From positions 1 through 64,000 of the forward strand of contig CALIXF010000003.1 of NCBI GenBank assembly GCA_938046735.1: 64,000 nucleotides of DNA, in the 5' to 3' direction. Shown here piece after piece: positions 33,129-41,824 of this stretch. The translations under genes were made by a program, and so were the position numbers. This DNA comes from an uncultured Candidatus Saccharibacteria bacterium. Its GTDB lineage: Bacteria > Patescibacteriota > Saccharimonadia > Saccharimonadales > Saccharimonadaceae. How positions within the stretch are numbered: position 1 is the stretch's first letter; each line of letters begins with the position of its first letter. The notes under the pieces were generated by a model. It worked only from the letters and a program-made list of their open reading frames with translations. It had not been told where the DNA came from and did no database searches.

Positions 33129-34349
33129 TTAGCTAGAAAATTTAAGAGAGTCAATTGGTTTTTGCTTGGAGGCTTTGATGGCAGGGAATAAACCAAAGAG
33201 AATACCCGTAACGAAGGCGAAATAGAAGGCGACAAGACAAATTTCTAAGCTAATAAAGGGCTTGAAGGGAGTAAAGGTTGAGCAAAAGATGGCGATTAGA
33301 TAGCCAAGAAGAAAGCCACCGATGCAGCCGACAAGGACGAGAATGATGCTTTCAAAAAGAAATTGCATGAAAATATGAGTATTAGTGGCGCCGATGGCTT
33401 TGCGAATACCGATTTCGTGGGTTCGTTCGGTGACAGAAACAAGCATAAGGTTCATAACACTAATACCGCCAATGAAGAGTGAAATGGCAGCAATACTACC
33501 AAGCATAATGGAAATTATAGAAAAGAAATTACTGGCGGGATGGGTGATATGTGAACCGTAATTTACAGTAAAATTACTGGATGAGCCTTTAAGATCGGTG
33601 AGGGATTTTGTGATTTTTTCGGCAGTAGATTCTAATTGCTTGTCGTCCTTAACTGTGATATTGATTTGTTGGATTTGAGGATTGAGATTTTTGATTTGAT
33701 TAAGGTCAACAATGACGGCTTGATCAAAATCTACACCGTTAAAATTGACAGGATTTTCAGTTTTTTGCAGAGTACCAATAATGATAAATTTGTGGCCTGC
33801 AAAAGAAAATGTTTTGCCGATCGGTTCACTCGAGCCAAAAAGTTGGAGTGCAAGAGAGTGGCCAATAACAGCAGATTTTAAATCATTATCTTGAATAAAA
33901 TTACCGGATTTAAGATCTAGGTTTAAGATCGGCTTTAGATCAGAATTAGTGGCTAGAATTGTGGCTGACTCAACTGTGTGATCACCAGTGGCCGTTTCAT
34001 GAAGAATAGCAATAGGGGCGATATTCTTGATATTATCGCTAGATTCTTTTATTTTGATGAGATCTTCTGCGGTTAGATTTGAATTATTGAAATGATTGGA
34101 ATTTGTGAGTTCGTCGATGATATTATTTAGATTATTTTTATTATTAGCAGGACGGACTAAAATTAGTTGTTGATTGAGAGCTTTGACTTGTGAAGAAATT
34201 AATTGTGATATACTCCCAGCGAGACTGAGGATAAGAATAATGCTGCCGATACCAACGGAAATACCAAAGCAAGTGAAAAAACTACGAAATTTATGTTTTT
34301 TGAGAGAGTTTTTGGCGATCTCAAAATTAGTACGAAGAAGTAGTGACAT
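33129..34349 (-). CDS. MacB/FtsX-family ABC transporter permease
   Basis: A 406-aa membrane protein: helix at about 22-43, a large extracytoplasmic MacB-type core (about 50-275), then three helices (roughly 278-305, 325-350, 365-395) with the FtsX motif TERTHEIGIRKAIGATN. Such permeases work by mechanotransmission in lipoprotein, peptide or antibiotic export. The start overlaps the stop of the upstream ATPase gene by one base, so both are coupled. Substrate unknown. Confidence 0.9.
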   Translation of the reverse strand: MSLLLRTNFEIAKNSLKKHKFRSFFTCFGISVGIGSIILILSLAGSISQLISSQVKALNQQLILVRPANNKNNLNNIIDELTNSNHFNNSNLTAEDLIKIKESSDNIKNIAPIAILHETATGDHTVESATILATNSDLKPILNLDLKSGNFIQDNDLKSAVIGHSLALQLFGSSEPIGKTFSFAGHKFIIIGTLQKTENPVNFNGVDFDQAVIVDLNQIKNLNPQIQQINITVKDDKQLESTAEKITKSLTDLKGSSSNFTVNYGSHITHPASNFFSIISIMLGSIAAISLFIGGISVMNLMLVSVTERTHEIGIRKAIGATNTHIFMQFLFESIILVLVGCIGGFLLGYLIAIFCSTFTPFKPFISLEICLVAFYFAFVTGILFGLFPAIKASKQKPIDSLKFSS

Positions 34350-35674
34350 TATTTGCGGCGTCCTTTCGCTTGTTTTTTATTAGTTTTTGCGACTTTGGTT
34401 TTGGCCTTTTGTTTGGTTGTTGACCTTTCTAATTCTTCAAGGATTGTAGTTTTTTTAACAATACGAATGGAACTGTCGTTGGAATTTGACGATACGACGG
34501 GGAAGGTTGACTTAGCTGTGCTAGCCTCAGACTTTGAAGACGATTTTGATTGTATGGATGAAGTGGATTCGTCAACGGAAATTTCTGTACTAGTCGGATA
34601 TTTATAAGAAAGATTTGGAGTCTTTGACTCTGGTTTTTTATTTTTTTCAATGTTTTGAAGAGTGGGGTCGGGCGGACCGATTGGTGGGTGACTAGACTCG
34701 ATTGATTCAGATGCTTGATCGGTGGATAGAAAATTATTCTTACTTGATGAGTCGAGAGTTTCTTGAGGTGTAAGGTTAAAATTACGGTAAGAGTCAGGGT
34801 TCTTGAATCCAACTTTTTGGATAGGACGGACGTGAATGGTGTGAATTTCAGGTTGTTCGATTTTTTCGGATTCTTGGGTATTAATTATGTCCTGAATAGA
34901 CTCTGAGAGTTTTTTCGATTGAAAATTAACTTTTATACGTTCAGGAAGGTCTTCATCGGCAACAGTTTTAATATCGGTGGCGATGCGACCGTCAAGCATG
35001 TGAATAACGCGAGTGGCATAAGATGTAAGATTTGGATTATGAGTAACCATAATGATGGTGTTGCCTTTTGAATGGATACGACGAAGTTCTTCCATGACAA
35101 GATGAGCGTTATGGCTATCAAGATTACCAGTGGGTTCGTCAGCAAGGATGATTTCTGGTGAAGAAACTAGAGCGCGGGCGATGGCAACGCGTTGTTTTTG
35201 ACCTCCGGAAAGCTGATATGGATAATAATATTCACGTTGTTGCATATTGAGATAGGCAAGCATTTCAGAAGATTTGATGAGGCGTTTGGTTTTGGACACG
35301 CCGGCGTAAAGTAGGGGGAGGGAAACGTTTTCAAGAATAGTCATTTTAGGGATAAGATTAAAATCTTGAAAAATAAAGCCGATTTTTTGTGCACGAATAT
35401 GAGCTTGATGTGATTTAGAAAATACCGTAGTGCGTTCGGAGTCGAGATAGTAGCTACCGGAAGTAGGAAAGTCAAGAAGTCCAATAATGTTTAATAATGT
35501 AGTCTTACCACAGCCGGAAGGGCCCATAATCATAATAAACTCGCCAGGCTTAACTTCAAGATTAAAATCATTGAGTGCGAATGACTCAGCTTCACCGTAA
35601 CCAAAGCTGCGTGTGATGTTCTTTAATTCAATTAAAAGTGAATTGTCTTTTCTAATATTACCCTTTTGACTCAT
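34349..35674 (-). CDS. MacB/LolD-type ABC ATPase with long C-terminal extension
   Basis: I start this at the ATG at 35674 (MSQKGNIRKD), because TGCTATAAT ends 7 bases upstream; the in-frame extension of 34 codons to 35776 is hydrophobic and overlaps the promoter. The 441-aa protein has an ATPase domain (about 1-235) with GPSGCGKTT, the signature LSGGQKQRVAIARAL and Walker B IILADEPTGNLDSH. About 200 further residues form a Ser/Thr/Glu/Pro-rich, probably disordered tail that ends in a Lys-rich stretch (KAKTKVAKTNKKQ). LolD-like ATPases normally end near residue 230. The tail may anchor or regulate the complex. Confidence 0.9.
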   Translation of the reverse strand: MSQKGNIRKDNSLLIELKNITRSFGYGEAESFALNDFNLEVKPGEFIMIMGPSGCGKTTLLNIIGLLDFPTSGSYYLDSERTTVFSKSHQAHIRAQKIGFIFQDFNLIPKMTILENVSLPLLYAGVSKTKRLIKSSEMLAYLNMQQREYYYPYQLSGGQKQRVAIARALVSSPEIILADEPTGNLDSHNAHLVMEELRRIHSKGNTIIMVTHNPNLTSYATRVIHMLDGRIATDIKTVADEDLPERIKVNFQSKKLSESIQDIINTQESEKIEQPEIHTIHVRPIQKVGFKNPDSYRNFNLTPQETLDSSSKNNFLSTDQASESIESSHPPIGPPDPTLQNIEKNKKPESKTPNLSYKYPTSTEISVDESTSSIQSKSSSKSEASTAKSTFPVVSSNSNDSSIRIVKKTTILEELERSTTKQKAKTKVAKTNKKQAKGRRK

Positions 35675-35752
35675 TAATTTAATTATAGCATGCAAGAGAA
35701 AAACCAGTGATTTATGTGATAAAATTATTAAAGAAAAGTGGAGAAAAAATCG

Positions 35753-37186
35753 ATGCCAAAAAGAAAAACAAAGCATTCGAGAAAAACGATAAAGAAACGA
35801 GTGGGGAAGAAGATTCTAGTGTCTGAAAAAAGCATGACCGAAGATGTTTTGGTAAAAAAAATGGCGGAGAATAAACTCGAAAAGACCGAAATGGTTGATA
35901 AGAGTGAAAAAGAAGATGAGAGCTCGACGAAAACAGCAGAGGCTAAGCCAGATCAAACTGTGAAAGTTGAGCCAGAGCCTGTAGTTAAAAAGATTGTTCA
36001 AGAAAGAAATATTCAGGAGGAGTCAGCTGAAGAAAAGCGAAAGAAAGTAAACGCAATCCTGAAGTTTGAGAAAGAATTGGCCAAGGATAGGAAACGTTTA
36101 AAACGAAAAGTAAAAAAAGAAAAGACTAGTATTCCGCTTTGGACAAAGATTTTGATTGTAGTGCTAAGTTCAATTATTGTACTGATGGTTGCTGCTGCAA
36201 TTTTTGGTTATATGCTATTGTCTCATACGGCAAATGTATTCAAGGGGAATCCGATGGATATTTTGATTGGTACAGAACTTGCAAAAGATGAAAATAATTT
36301 GACTAATGTGTTGATTTTTGGAACAAGTGAAGATGCTGAAGGGCATGGTGGTGGACTTTTGACAGACTCGATCTTAGTTGCTTCAATTGACCAAGAAAAG
36401 AAAACTTCAAAGATTTTTAGTATTCCGAGAGATCTTTGGGTGAATTACGCGGTACCGGGTGGGGAAACAATGAATTGTGTGGTGGGAACACAGGGCAAGA
36501 TTAATGCCACTTATATGTGCGCGCTAGGTGAATATAAAAATAATAAAGATCGGGCTTCAAGATATTTTGCAAAGAAAGTTTCAGAAATTACAGGGCTGAA
36601 CTTGCAATATTATATTTCGTTAGATTGGAATGCATTAAAAACTGTGGTAGATGAACTGGGGGGAATCGATGTGGATGTTTATGCAGATGATGAGTCGGGA
36701 ATTCATGATTCTTGCCAGCATTTGGATCTTGCTAAGGGGATGAATTATGGTTTAAACGGTAGTACGGCGTTGAAGCTAGCCAGGGCACGTAATGCTGGGT
36801 GTGACGAAGGTGGAGATTTTGGTTTATCACGTAGCAACTTTGATCGTGAGATTAATCAGCAGAGAATTTTTAGTGCAATCAAAAATAAGGCATTTTCTAT
36901 TGGAATATTAACGAAACCAACTAAAGTGATTAGATTGATTGATTCATTGGGAGATAACGTGAAGACAAATATTACGATGGCAGAAGTGCGTACTTTGATT
37001 GATATTGCTACGCATTTGGAAGAGGAAGTAGAATCGGTATCAACAGTGGATCAGTTCGGCGTGGGAAGAATTGGAATACAGAGTGTGGTTTTGCCACGAG
37101 GGGCCTCAACTTATAATGAAAGTTCAATGTTCAGCTATGGTGATTTTCAAAGATATTTGAGAAAAAAATTAATTAAAGTTGAATAA
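35753..37186 (+). CDS. LytR-CpsA-Psr (LCP) family cell-wall glycopolymer ligase
   Basis: Attaches polyprenyl-linked glycopolymers to peptidoglycan outside the membrane. The 477-aa form starts at the ATG at 35753, behind GGAG; a GTG 15 bases earlier overlaps that site. It has a long, very basic and acidic cytoplasmic N-terminus (1-128), one membrane helix (about 131-157) and an LCP domain (about 180-390) with TDSILVASID, IFSIPRDLWVN, the Arg-containing ALKLARARNAGCDEGGDFGLSRS and DREINQQRIF. The charged 128-residue cytoplasmic tail is unusually long. It pairs logically with the sugar transferase at 25589-27070. Confidence 0.93.
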   Translation: MPKRKTKHSRKTIKKRVGKKILVSEKSMTEDVLVKKMAENKLEKTEMVDKSEKEDESSTKTAEAKPDQTVKVEPEPVVKKIVQERNIQEESAEEKRKKVNAILKFEKELAKDRKRLKRKVKKEKTSIPLWTKILIVVLSSIIVLMVAAAIFGYMLLSHTANVFKGNPMDILIGTELAKDENNLTNVLIFGTSEDAEGHGGGLLTDSILVASIDQEKKTSKIFSIPRDLWVNYAVPGGETMNCVVGTQGKINATYMCALGEYKNNKDRASRYFAKKVSEITGLNLQYYISLDWNALKTVVDELGGIDVDVYADDESGIHDSCQHLDLAKGMNYGLNGSTALKLARARNAGCDEGGDFGLSRSNFDREINQQRIFSAIKNKAFSIGILTKPTKVIRLIDSLGDNVKTNITMAEVRTLIDIATHLEEEVESVSTVDQFGVGRIGIQSVVLPRGASTYNESSMFSYGDFQRYLRKKLIKVE

Positions 37187-37264
37187 AATAATTGTGCAGG
37201 ATTATAAGATACTGTTTTTAGTATTTTGTGGTCCTCGAACCCTCACTTCTTTTTACGGAGAAAT

Positions 37265-37290
37265 AAAAATAACTCTACCGAGTTATTTTT
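37265..37290. terminator. Bidirectional terminator between the LCP gene and tRNA-Ser(GGA)
   Basis: A perfect 11-bp stem AAAAATAACTC/GAGTTATTTTT (37265-37275 with 37280-37290), loop TACC. A/T tracts on both sides serve both convergent genes. Confidence 0.87.
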
Positions 37291-37297
37291 CACTTCC

Positions 37298-37385
37298 TGG
37301 CGGAAGCGAGAGGATTCGAACCTCCGATACATTGCTGTATACACGCGTTCCAGGCGTGCTCCTTCAACCACTCGGACACGCTTCC
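37298..37385 (-). tRNA. tRNA-Ser (anticodon GGA)
   Basis: On minus, 88 nt: acceptor GGAAGCG/CGCTTCC, anticodon stem CACGC/GCGTG around CTGGAAC (anticodon GGA), long variable arm, TTCGAATC, encoded CCA. TGTTATAAT (hexamer 37396-37401) ends 10 bases before G1. Confidence 0.96.
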
Positions 37386-37395
37386 GTCTTGAACG

Positions 37396-37404
37396 ATTAT
37401 AACA
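37396..37404 (-). promoter_or_regulatory. Extended -10 promoter of tRNA-Ser(GGA)
   Basis: TGTTATAAT on minus; the predicted start is about 3 bases before the mature 5' end. Confidence 0.65.
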
Positions 37405-37425
37405 GATAAAATGTAAAAATTAAAA

Positions 37426-38589
37426 TTAACAATTGGTTTGACGTTGTTTTTTGGAAATTAAATAATTAAGAACAATAAAGAGCAGTGAGAAAAAAAGTAA
37501 CATTAGAAAATTTGGTAAGACTGCTGAAATTGAGTCAAGATTTAGATTTTTTACTGATTCAATTTTTGAATTAGCATTAATATACCAATACGAAGGAAGA
37601 ACGTGGGCAATATTTAAAACCAGGGGTGGGAGGAATGATGCAGAAATGAAGGCACCAGAGAGGAAGGCCGAACCGAGTGAAATTAGATTAACAATACCTG
37701 AGACTGCATCTCTTGAAATTACGATGGTGGAGATGAGTTCGGCTAGTGTGAGACAGCAAATGGCGAAGAGAAGAGTGTTTGACAAGTATAAAACGAGGAG
37801 AGGGGTGAAAATAATGTTGCCGAGAACAAAGTAACTAATAGATGAGATGAAAATAAAGAAGAGAAAAGAAAAGATTGAATTAGCAAGGAGTAGATATAGA
37901 TTATATTTTTTTAGATGAAGACTTGAAACTAAAGTGCGTTTTTTGATCTCAGTTTTATTGAAAGTAGCGTTAATAAGACAGGTGATATAGAGAATAATTG
38001 CCATGATTGTGTAGCTGGCGGCGTTAAAATAAGCGGAAATTTTTCTTAAATTAGTTATATTATTAGTCGTTAGATGAACTTCTGGTGAAACGGCTAGTTT
38101 TTGATTAATAGAATTAATTAGGGAATTAATTTGCTGATGACTAGGATTTTGAGTATGCAAGAGATTGGTCTCTGATTTTTGAAGTTCAAAATAGCGTGAA
38201 ATAAGATTTTTAGCTAATTCGGCTGAATAATTTCCCGAGGTACGGTAATCGAGAGTGATTTTTTGACCAGAAAGAATCTGTGTTTCAAGATTTTCAGGCA
38301 GAAAAACAACTAGGCTAGTTCTTTGATAGAAAAGCGCATCAGTGATTTGTGATTCATCGAGTTTAACTAACTCTGCTGTTTGACTTAGATAATTAAGAAA
38401 ATTATTGGTAAGCGGTTGATGTGTGGTTTTGTCTACGATGGTGATTTCTGGTTTTTCATCAGTGAATGTTGTTTGATTAGAATTTGATCTTAAGTTGAGG
38501 ATTGAAATAGAGGTGAGTATGACTACATAGAGAGCGACAATCCACCAGTATCTTTTCATAATTCGCCAAAAAGTTTTGAAAATAATCAT
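37426..38589 (-). CDS. ABC-2 type exporter permease (second subunit)
   Basis: A 387-aa protein with one N-terminal helix (about 13-31), an extracytoplasmic domain of about 150 residues and five to six C-terminal helices from about residue 190: the ABC2_membrane_3 layout, also seen in YhgE/Pip-like proteins. It lies 9 bases downstream of a similar permease, which suggests a heterodimeric channel driven by the ATPase at 39875-40636. Substrate unknown; the associated 304-aa protein may offer a clue. Confidence 0.85.
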   Translation of the reverse strand: MIIFKTFWRIMKRYWWIVALYVVILTSISILNLRSNSNQTTFTDEKPEITIVDKTTHQPLTNNFLNYLSQTAELVKLDESQITDALFYQRTSLVVFLPENLETQILSGQKITLDYRTSGNYSAELAKNLISRYFELQKSETNLLHTQNPSHQQINSLINSINQKLAVSPEVHLTTNNITNLRKISAYFNAASYTIMAIILYITCLINATFNKTEIKKRTLVSSLHLKKYNLYLLLANSIFSFLFFIFISSISYFVLGNIIFTPLLVLYLSNTLLFAICCLTLAELISTIVISRDAVSGIVNLISLGSAFLSGAFISASFLPPLVLNIAHVLPSYWYINANSKIESVKNLNLDSISAVLPNFLMLLFFSLLFIVLNYLISKKQRQTNC

Positions 38590-38598
38590 AGAACTCCT

Positions 38599-39882
38599 TT
38601 ATAGCTGTGCATATTTTTGTTTCCTGATGACAATAACGGAAATAATAAGACAGAAAGCTGAAAAAAGGATGAGACTGATAATATTGAAGTTATAGCGGTT
38701 GAGATTATCATAAATTTGTAATGAATAAAGACCGTCTACAATCATATTGGCTGGATTTAAATGATTGATGAGGGGAAAATTGGTATCAACAAGATATTTA
38801 ATCGATGGCCCCATCATGCCGGACAGGAAACAGCAGAAAAGTTGGAAAAAGGTAGTAAGATTAATTTTGATTTCATAACTAGTTTTAATGAGAGAGCCAA
38901 TGAGTAGACCAAAAGAGATTCCTGCGATAGAACCAAGAATCGAGATGAAGATAATTTCGGGAAGATTTCGTCCATAATCGACTTTGAGTATGAAGATATT
39001 AAAACTGAAAATCAAACAGAGAAGAATGAGGTGTGTAATAAATGCACTAAGCATACTACTAAGAACTAAGGTGCGTTTCTTGGCTGGGGAAACTGAAATG
39101 CGTTTGCCGTGTTCACTCATATTGGCGAGGATGGAACTGATGAGAAAGATGGAGAAATAAGCACTGGAGAAACAGGACATGGCGATAAGAGTAAAGTATT
39201 CGATGATTGTATAATCTAATTTTTTTGAGGATACAGAGTTGAATGAAAGAATATTTTGATTTAGTTCTTTGATTTTAGAATCGATACTTTGGTCAATTTG
39301 TTGGGTAATTTGTGACTCGATTTGTTTATAATCTACTTTATTTGGGTTTTTAATGCTTTGCTTTATTTGTTGTGTAATTTGTGGTCGAATCTCAGAGAGG
39401 AGATTATTGTAGAGAGTGCGTTTATCGAGAAGCTCTTCAATGATCTTTTTGAGAATCGTTTCTCTAATACCGGTTGATTTAAATTTAAGAATTGGTTGTA
39501 GATTTTTGATCTCTATAGTACCGATGACTTGTTTATTCTCCAAAAGAGCGTCGGCTTCTTTTACTGTATTGACATATGAGATTTGTAGAAGTTTTTGTGG
39601 ATTTGTAGTATCTTTCTCGGTATCAATAGTGCTACTACCGAGGTTGATTTTTTCTAGTTTTGAGATTACATGCGAAAAATATTGATCTTTTTGATATTCA
39701 TCATTTTTAATAACAGCAACATTTAGCGTGGAGAAAGTTTCAGTGTTATAGACATTGGAAAAAGTTAGTCGGAAAAAAATACTCATAGCGATAATGAAAA
39801 TAAAATTCCAGAAGAGAAGAGGTTTGTTATGTGTAAGAATTTTAAAATTATATTTTAAATTATGAAGAAACATTTTAATCAT
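38599..39882 (-). CDS. ABC-2 type exporter permease (first subunit)
   Basis: A 427-aa protein with an N-terminal helix (about 22-42), an external domain of about 180 residues rich in Gln/Ile/Lys (with predicted coiled-coil character around 150-215), and about six C-terminal helices. It overlaps the ATPase gene by 8 bases and precedes the second permease by 9 bases, forming a tight operon. The paired ABC-2 permeases with one ATPase are typical of exporters for peptides, lipids or drugs. Confidence 0.85.
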   Translation of the reverse strand: MIKMFLHNLKYNFKILTHNKPLLFWNFIFIIAMSIFFRLTFSNVYNTETFSTLNVAVIKNDEYQKDQYFSHVISKLEKINLGSSTIDTEKDTTNPQKLLQISYVNTVKEADALLENKQVIGTIEIKNLQPILKFKSTGIRETILKKIIEELLDKRTLYNNLLSEIRPQITQQIKQSIKNPNKVDYKQIESQITQQIDQSIDSKIKELNQNILSFNSVSSKKLDYTIIEYFTLIAMSCFSSAYFSIFLISSILANMSEHGKRISVSPAKKRTLVLSSMLSAFITHLILLCLIFSFNIFILKVDYGRNLPEIIFISILGSIAGISFGLLIGSLIKTSYEIKINLTTFFQLFCCFLSGMMGPSIKYLVDTNFPLINHLNPANMIVDGLYSLQIYDNLNRYNFNIISLILFSAFCLIISVIVIRKQKYAQL

Positions 39883-40636
39883 CTCGTAGATCTTTACCGG
39901 TTAATTCTAGAAAAACATCATTGAGAGTTGGACCTGTCACGATCTTGGTCTGATTTTTGGCCAATTTTTTTAATTCATCGACAGTGCCTTTTGCGATGAT
40001 TTTACCATTATCAAGAATAATGATGCGATCACAGAGCTCTTCGACTTCTTCCATGTAATGGGTAGTATAGATAACGGTGGCACCTTGGTTACGGAGTTTT
40101 TTGATGTCATTTAAAATATTATTGCGACTCTGAGGATCGACGGCGACGGTCGGTTCATCAAGAAAAATTAATTCAGGTTTATGAGCGATGCCACAGGCGA
40201 TATTAAGGCGACGAAGTAAGCCGCCAGAGAGTTGTTTTGGACGATATTTTTGAAATTTTTCAAGGCTAACTAACTTGAGTGCGTCGGTGATATATTGCTT
40301 ACGTGTGTTTTTATCTGAAATATATAGACCACAAAAATAATCAATATTTTCATAGACGGTGAGTTCATTAAAAACGGCAACTTCCTGAAAGATAACACCG
40401 ATTTTTTGCTTAATGTCATAGGCACTGGGGCGCATGGTTTCGCCGAAGATTTTGATTTGACCTGAATCAAATTGAAGAAGGGAAAGAATACAATTAATTG
40501 TGGTGGTTTTACCGGATCCGTTGGGACCGAGAAGACCTAGGATTTCACCTTTTTTGACGTCGAAACTGAGATCGTTGACAGCATAATTATTTTTATATTT
40601 TTTAACAAGATTTTGAACTGAAACCACGGTATCCAT
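39875..40636 (-). CDS. ABC transporter ATPase of the ABC-2 exporter
   Basis: A 253-aa ATPase with Walker A GPNGSGKTT (about 36-44), signature LSGGLLRRLNIA (slightly non-standard, LSGGL instead of LSGGQ) and Walker B LIFLDEPTVAVDP. TGTTAAAAT ends 6 bases before the ATG, so a leaderless mRNA can start here independently of the upstream 304-aa gene. First gene of a three-gene exporter operon. Confidence 0.93.
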   Translation of the reverse strand: MDTVVSVQNLVKKYKNNYAVNDLSFDVKKGEILGLLGPNGSGKTTTINCILSLLQFDSGQIKIFGETMRPSAYDIKQKIGVIFQEVAVFNELTVYENIDYFCGLYISDKNTRKQYITDALKLVSLEKFQKYRPKQLSGGLLRRLNIACGIAHKPELIFLDEPTVAVDPQSRNNILNDIKKLRNQGATVIYTTHYMEEVEELCDRIIILDNGKIIAKGTVDELKKLAKNQTKIVTGPTLNDVFLELTGKDLRDD

Positions 40637-40683
40637 GGCTATATTTTAACAGAAAATTTGAAATTGGATTTTAGAAAAATATT

Positions 40684-41598
40684 TTATCCAACAATATGAA
40701 TACTAGAATATAATCTGTTTATATCTTTGAGAGATATTTTTTCCCAATATTTATCCGTAACAATGAAGCCACTTGAAGTAAGTAGTTCTTCGTTTGTGAG
40801 AAGCTGCGATTTAAGCTGGATTTTTGATAAGAGTTTTTCTGAAAACTTTAATTGTTTGATTTTTGATAACTGGTTATTTAAATAGTTTGTTAAGGTTTTT
40901 ATATTAATTTGGGATTGATTGGAAGTGCGAAGTTGTAATTTGAGGCCAATATATGTTGGGTCGCATTGATAATCTGACCATTGTTCGTGATAAACATAGC
41001 TTGTAAAATTTGGCATCGTGTAAATATAAGATTCTAAGATATTGGAAAGAGCATTTAAGACTATCGAGGCCAATGGTTTTAGGAAGTCATCTGTTAGATT
41101 AATTTCTAAAATAATGTCTAAATCTATAAGATTATGGTTAATTTTATTGGATAATGAAAAATATGGAGTCTTAAGAGTACATGATGCTGGGCTGATTGGG
41201 GCTGTAATAAAATGTTGTAAAGAAGGTTGTTGATGTAGGTTGATGAGTTCTTGAGTGGTTCTTCCTATATCGTAAGAGGGGTTGCGCTTTTTGTTGTAAC
41301 TGGTTCGTAGAATGGCTCGGAGAACGTCTGATTGCTTGATTAAAAAATTCTTTATGATTTCTGAAAAATTTAAATTAAACGACGAAGAAAAAATAATGAT
41401 ACCATCGTAGCTGTCTGCACTATATTCTCCATCAAGATAATTTAATAGATTGTTGTTTTGCAAAAAAATGTAAAAATATTCACTTATAAGATGTAAGTAT
41501 AAATTTCCTAAAAGTCGATTGTTAGCTTGTTTGATTAAAGTATTCATATTTAATAGAGACCCGCAATTATGTGAGCCAAATTGGTTAACAATTTCCAT
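40684..41598 (-). CDS. Unrecognised 304-aa protein, possibly a degenerate M16-like domain
   Basis: A soluble Leu/Ile/Asn/Ser-rich protein without signal peptide or membrane helix. I see no catalytic motif. Some spacing recalls M16 (insulinase-type) peptidase halves: LNYLDGEYSADSYDGIIIFSSSFN resembles the segment with the small-residue-plus-Asp strand after the catalytic helix, and the C-terminal part ends with SLKDINRLYSS, like the M16 ending. But HxxEH is absent. M16-like partners occur with some peptide-modifying and peptide-export operons. The gene is upstream of, and codirectional with, the ABC-2 exporter (gap 47 bases). Confident as a gene; the fold call is weak. Confidence 0.6.
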   Translation of the reverse strand: MEIVNQFGSHNCGSLLNMNTLIKQANNRLLGNLYLHLISEYFYIFLQNNNLLNYLDGEYSADSYDGIIIFSSSFNLNFSEIIKNFLIKQSDVLRAILRTSYNKKRNPSYDIGRTTQELINLHQQPSLQHFITAPISPASCTLKTPYFSLSNKINHNLIDLDIILEINLTDDFLKPLASIVLNALSNILESYIYTMPNFTSYVYHEQWSDYQCDPTYIGLKLQLRTSNQSQINIKTLTNYLNNQLSKIKQLKFSEKLLSKIQLKSQLLTNEELLTSSGFIVTDKYWEKISLKDINRLYSSIHIVG

Positions 41599-41812
41599 AA
41601 TTACTTTCTAACGAATCTTACAGAAATAAGAAATAGATCTGCATGATTTCTTATATGTTATACTAATGTTTTTGTCAATATTCTTATGTCGGCTGGTTCG
41701 CTTAAACAATTCAGGAATGGATCAAGAAAAATTAGGGCATAAAGAATTTAACATTGTGGACAAGGATAGGAATATGGATTAACAGAATATATCTAAAGAA
41801 GATATTTAGGAG
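41599..41812. other. Intergenic region with divergent promoters
   Basis: About 215 bases between the diverging 304-aa gene and the phosphorylase gene. A TAGTATAAC box lies about 60 bases upstream of the 304-aa start on minus. No other feature is seen. Confidence 0.4.
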
Positions 41813-41824
41813 TATGATAGAAAC

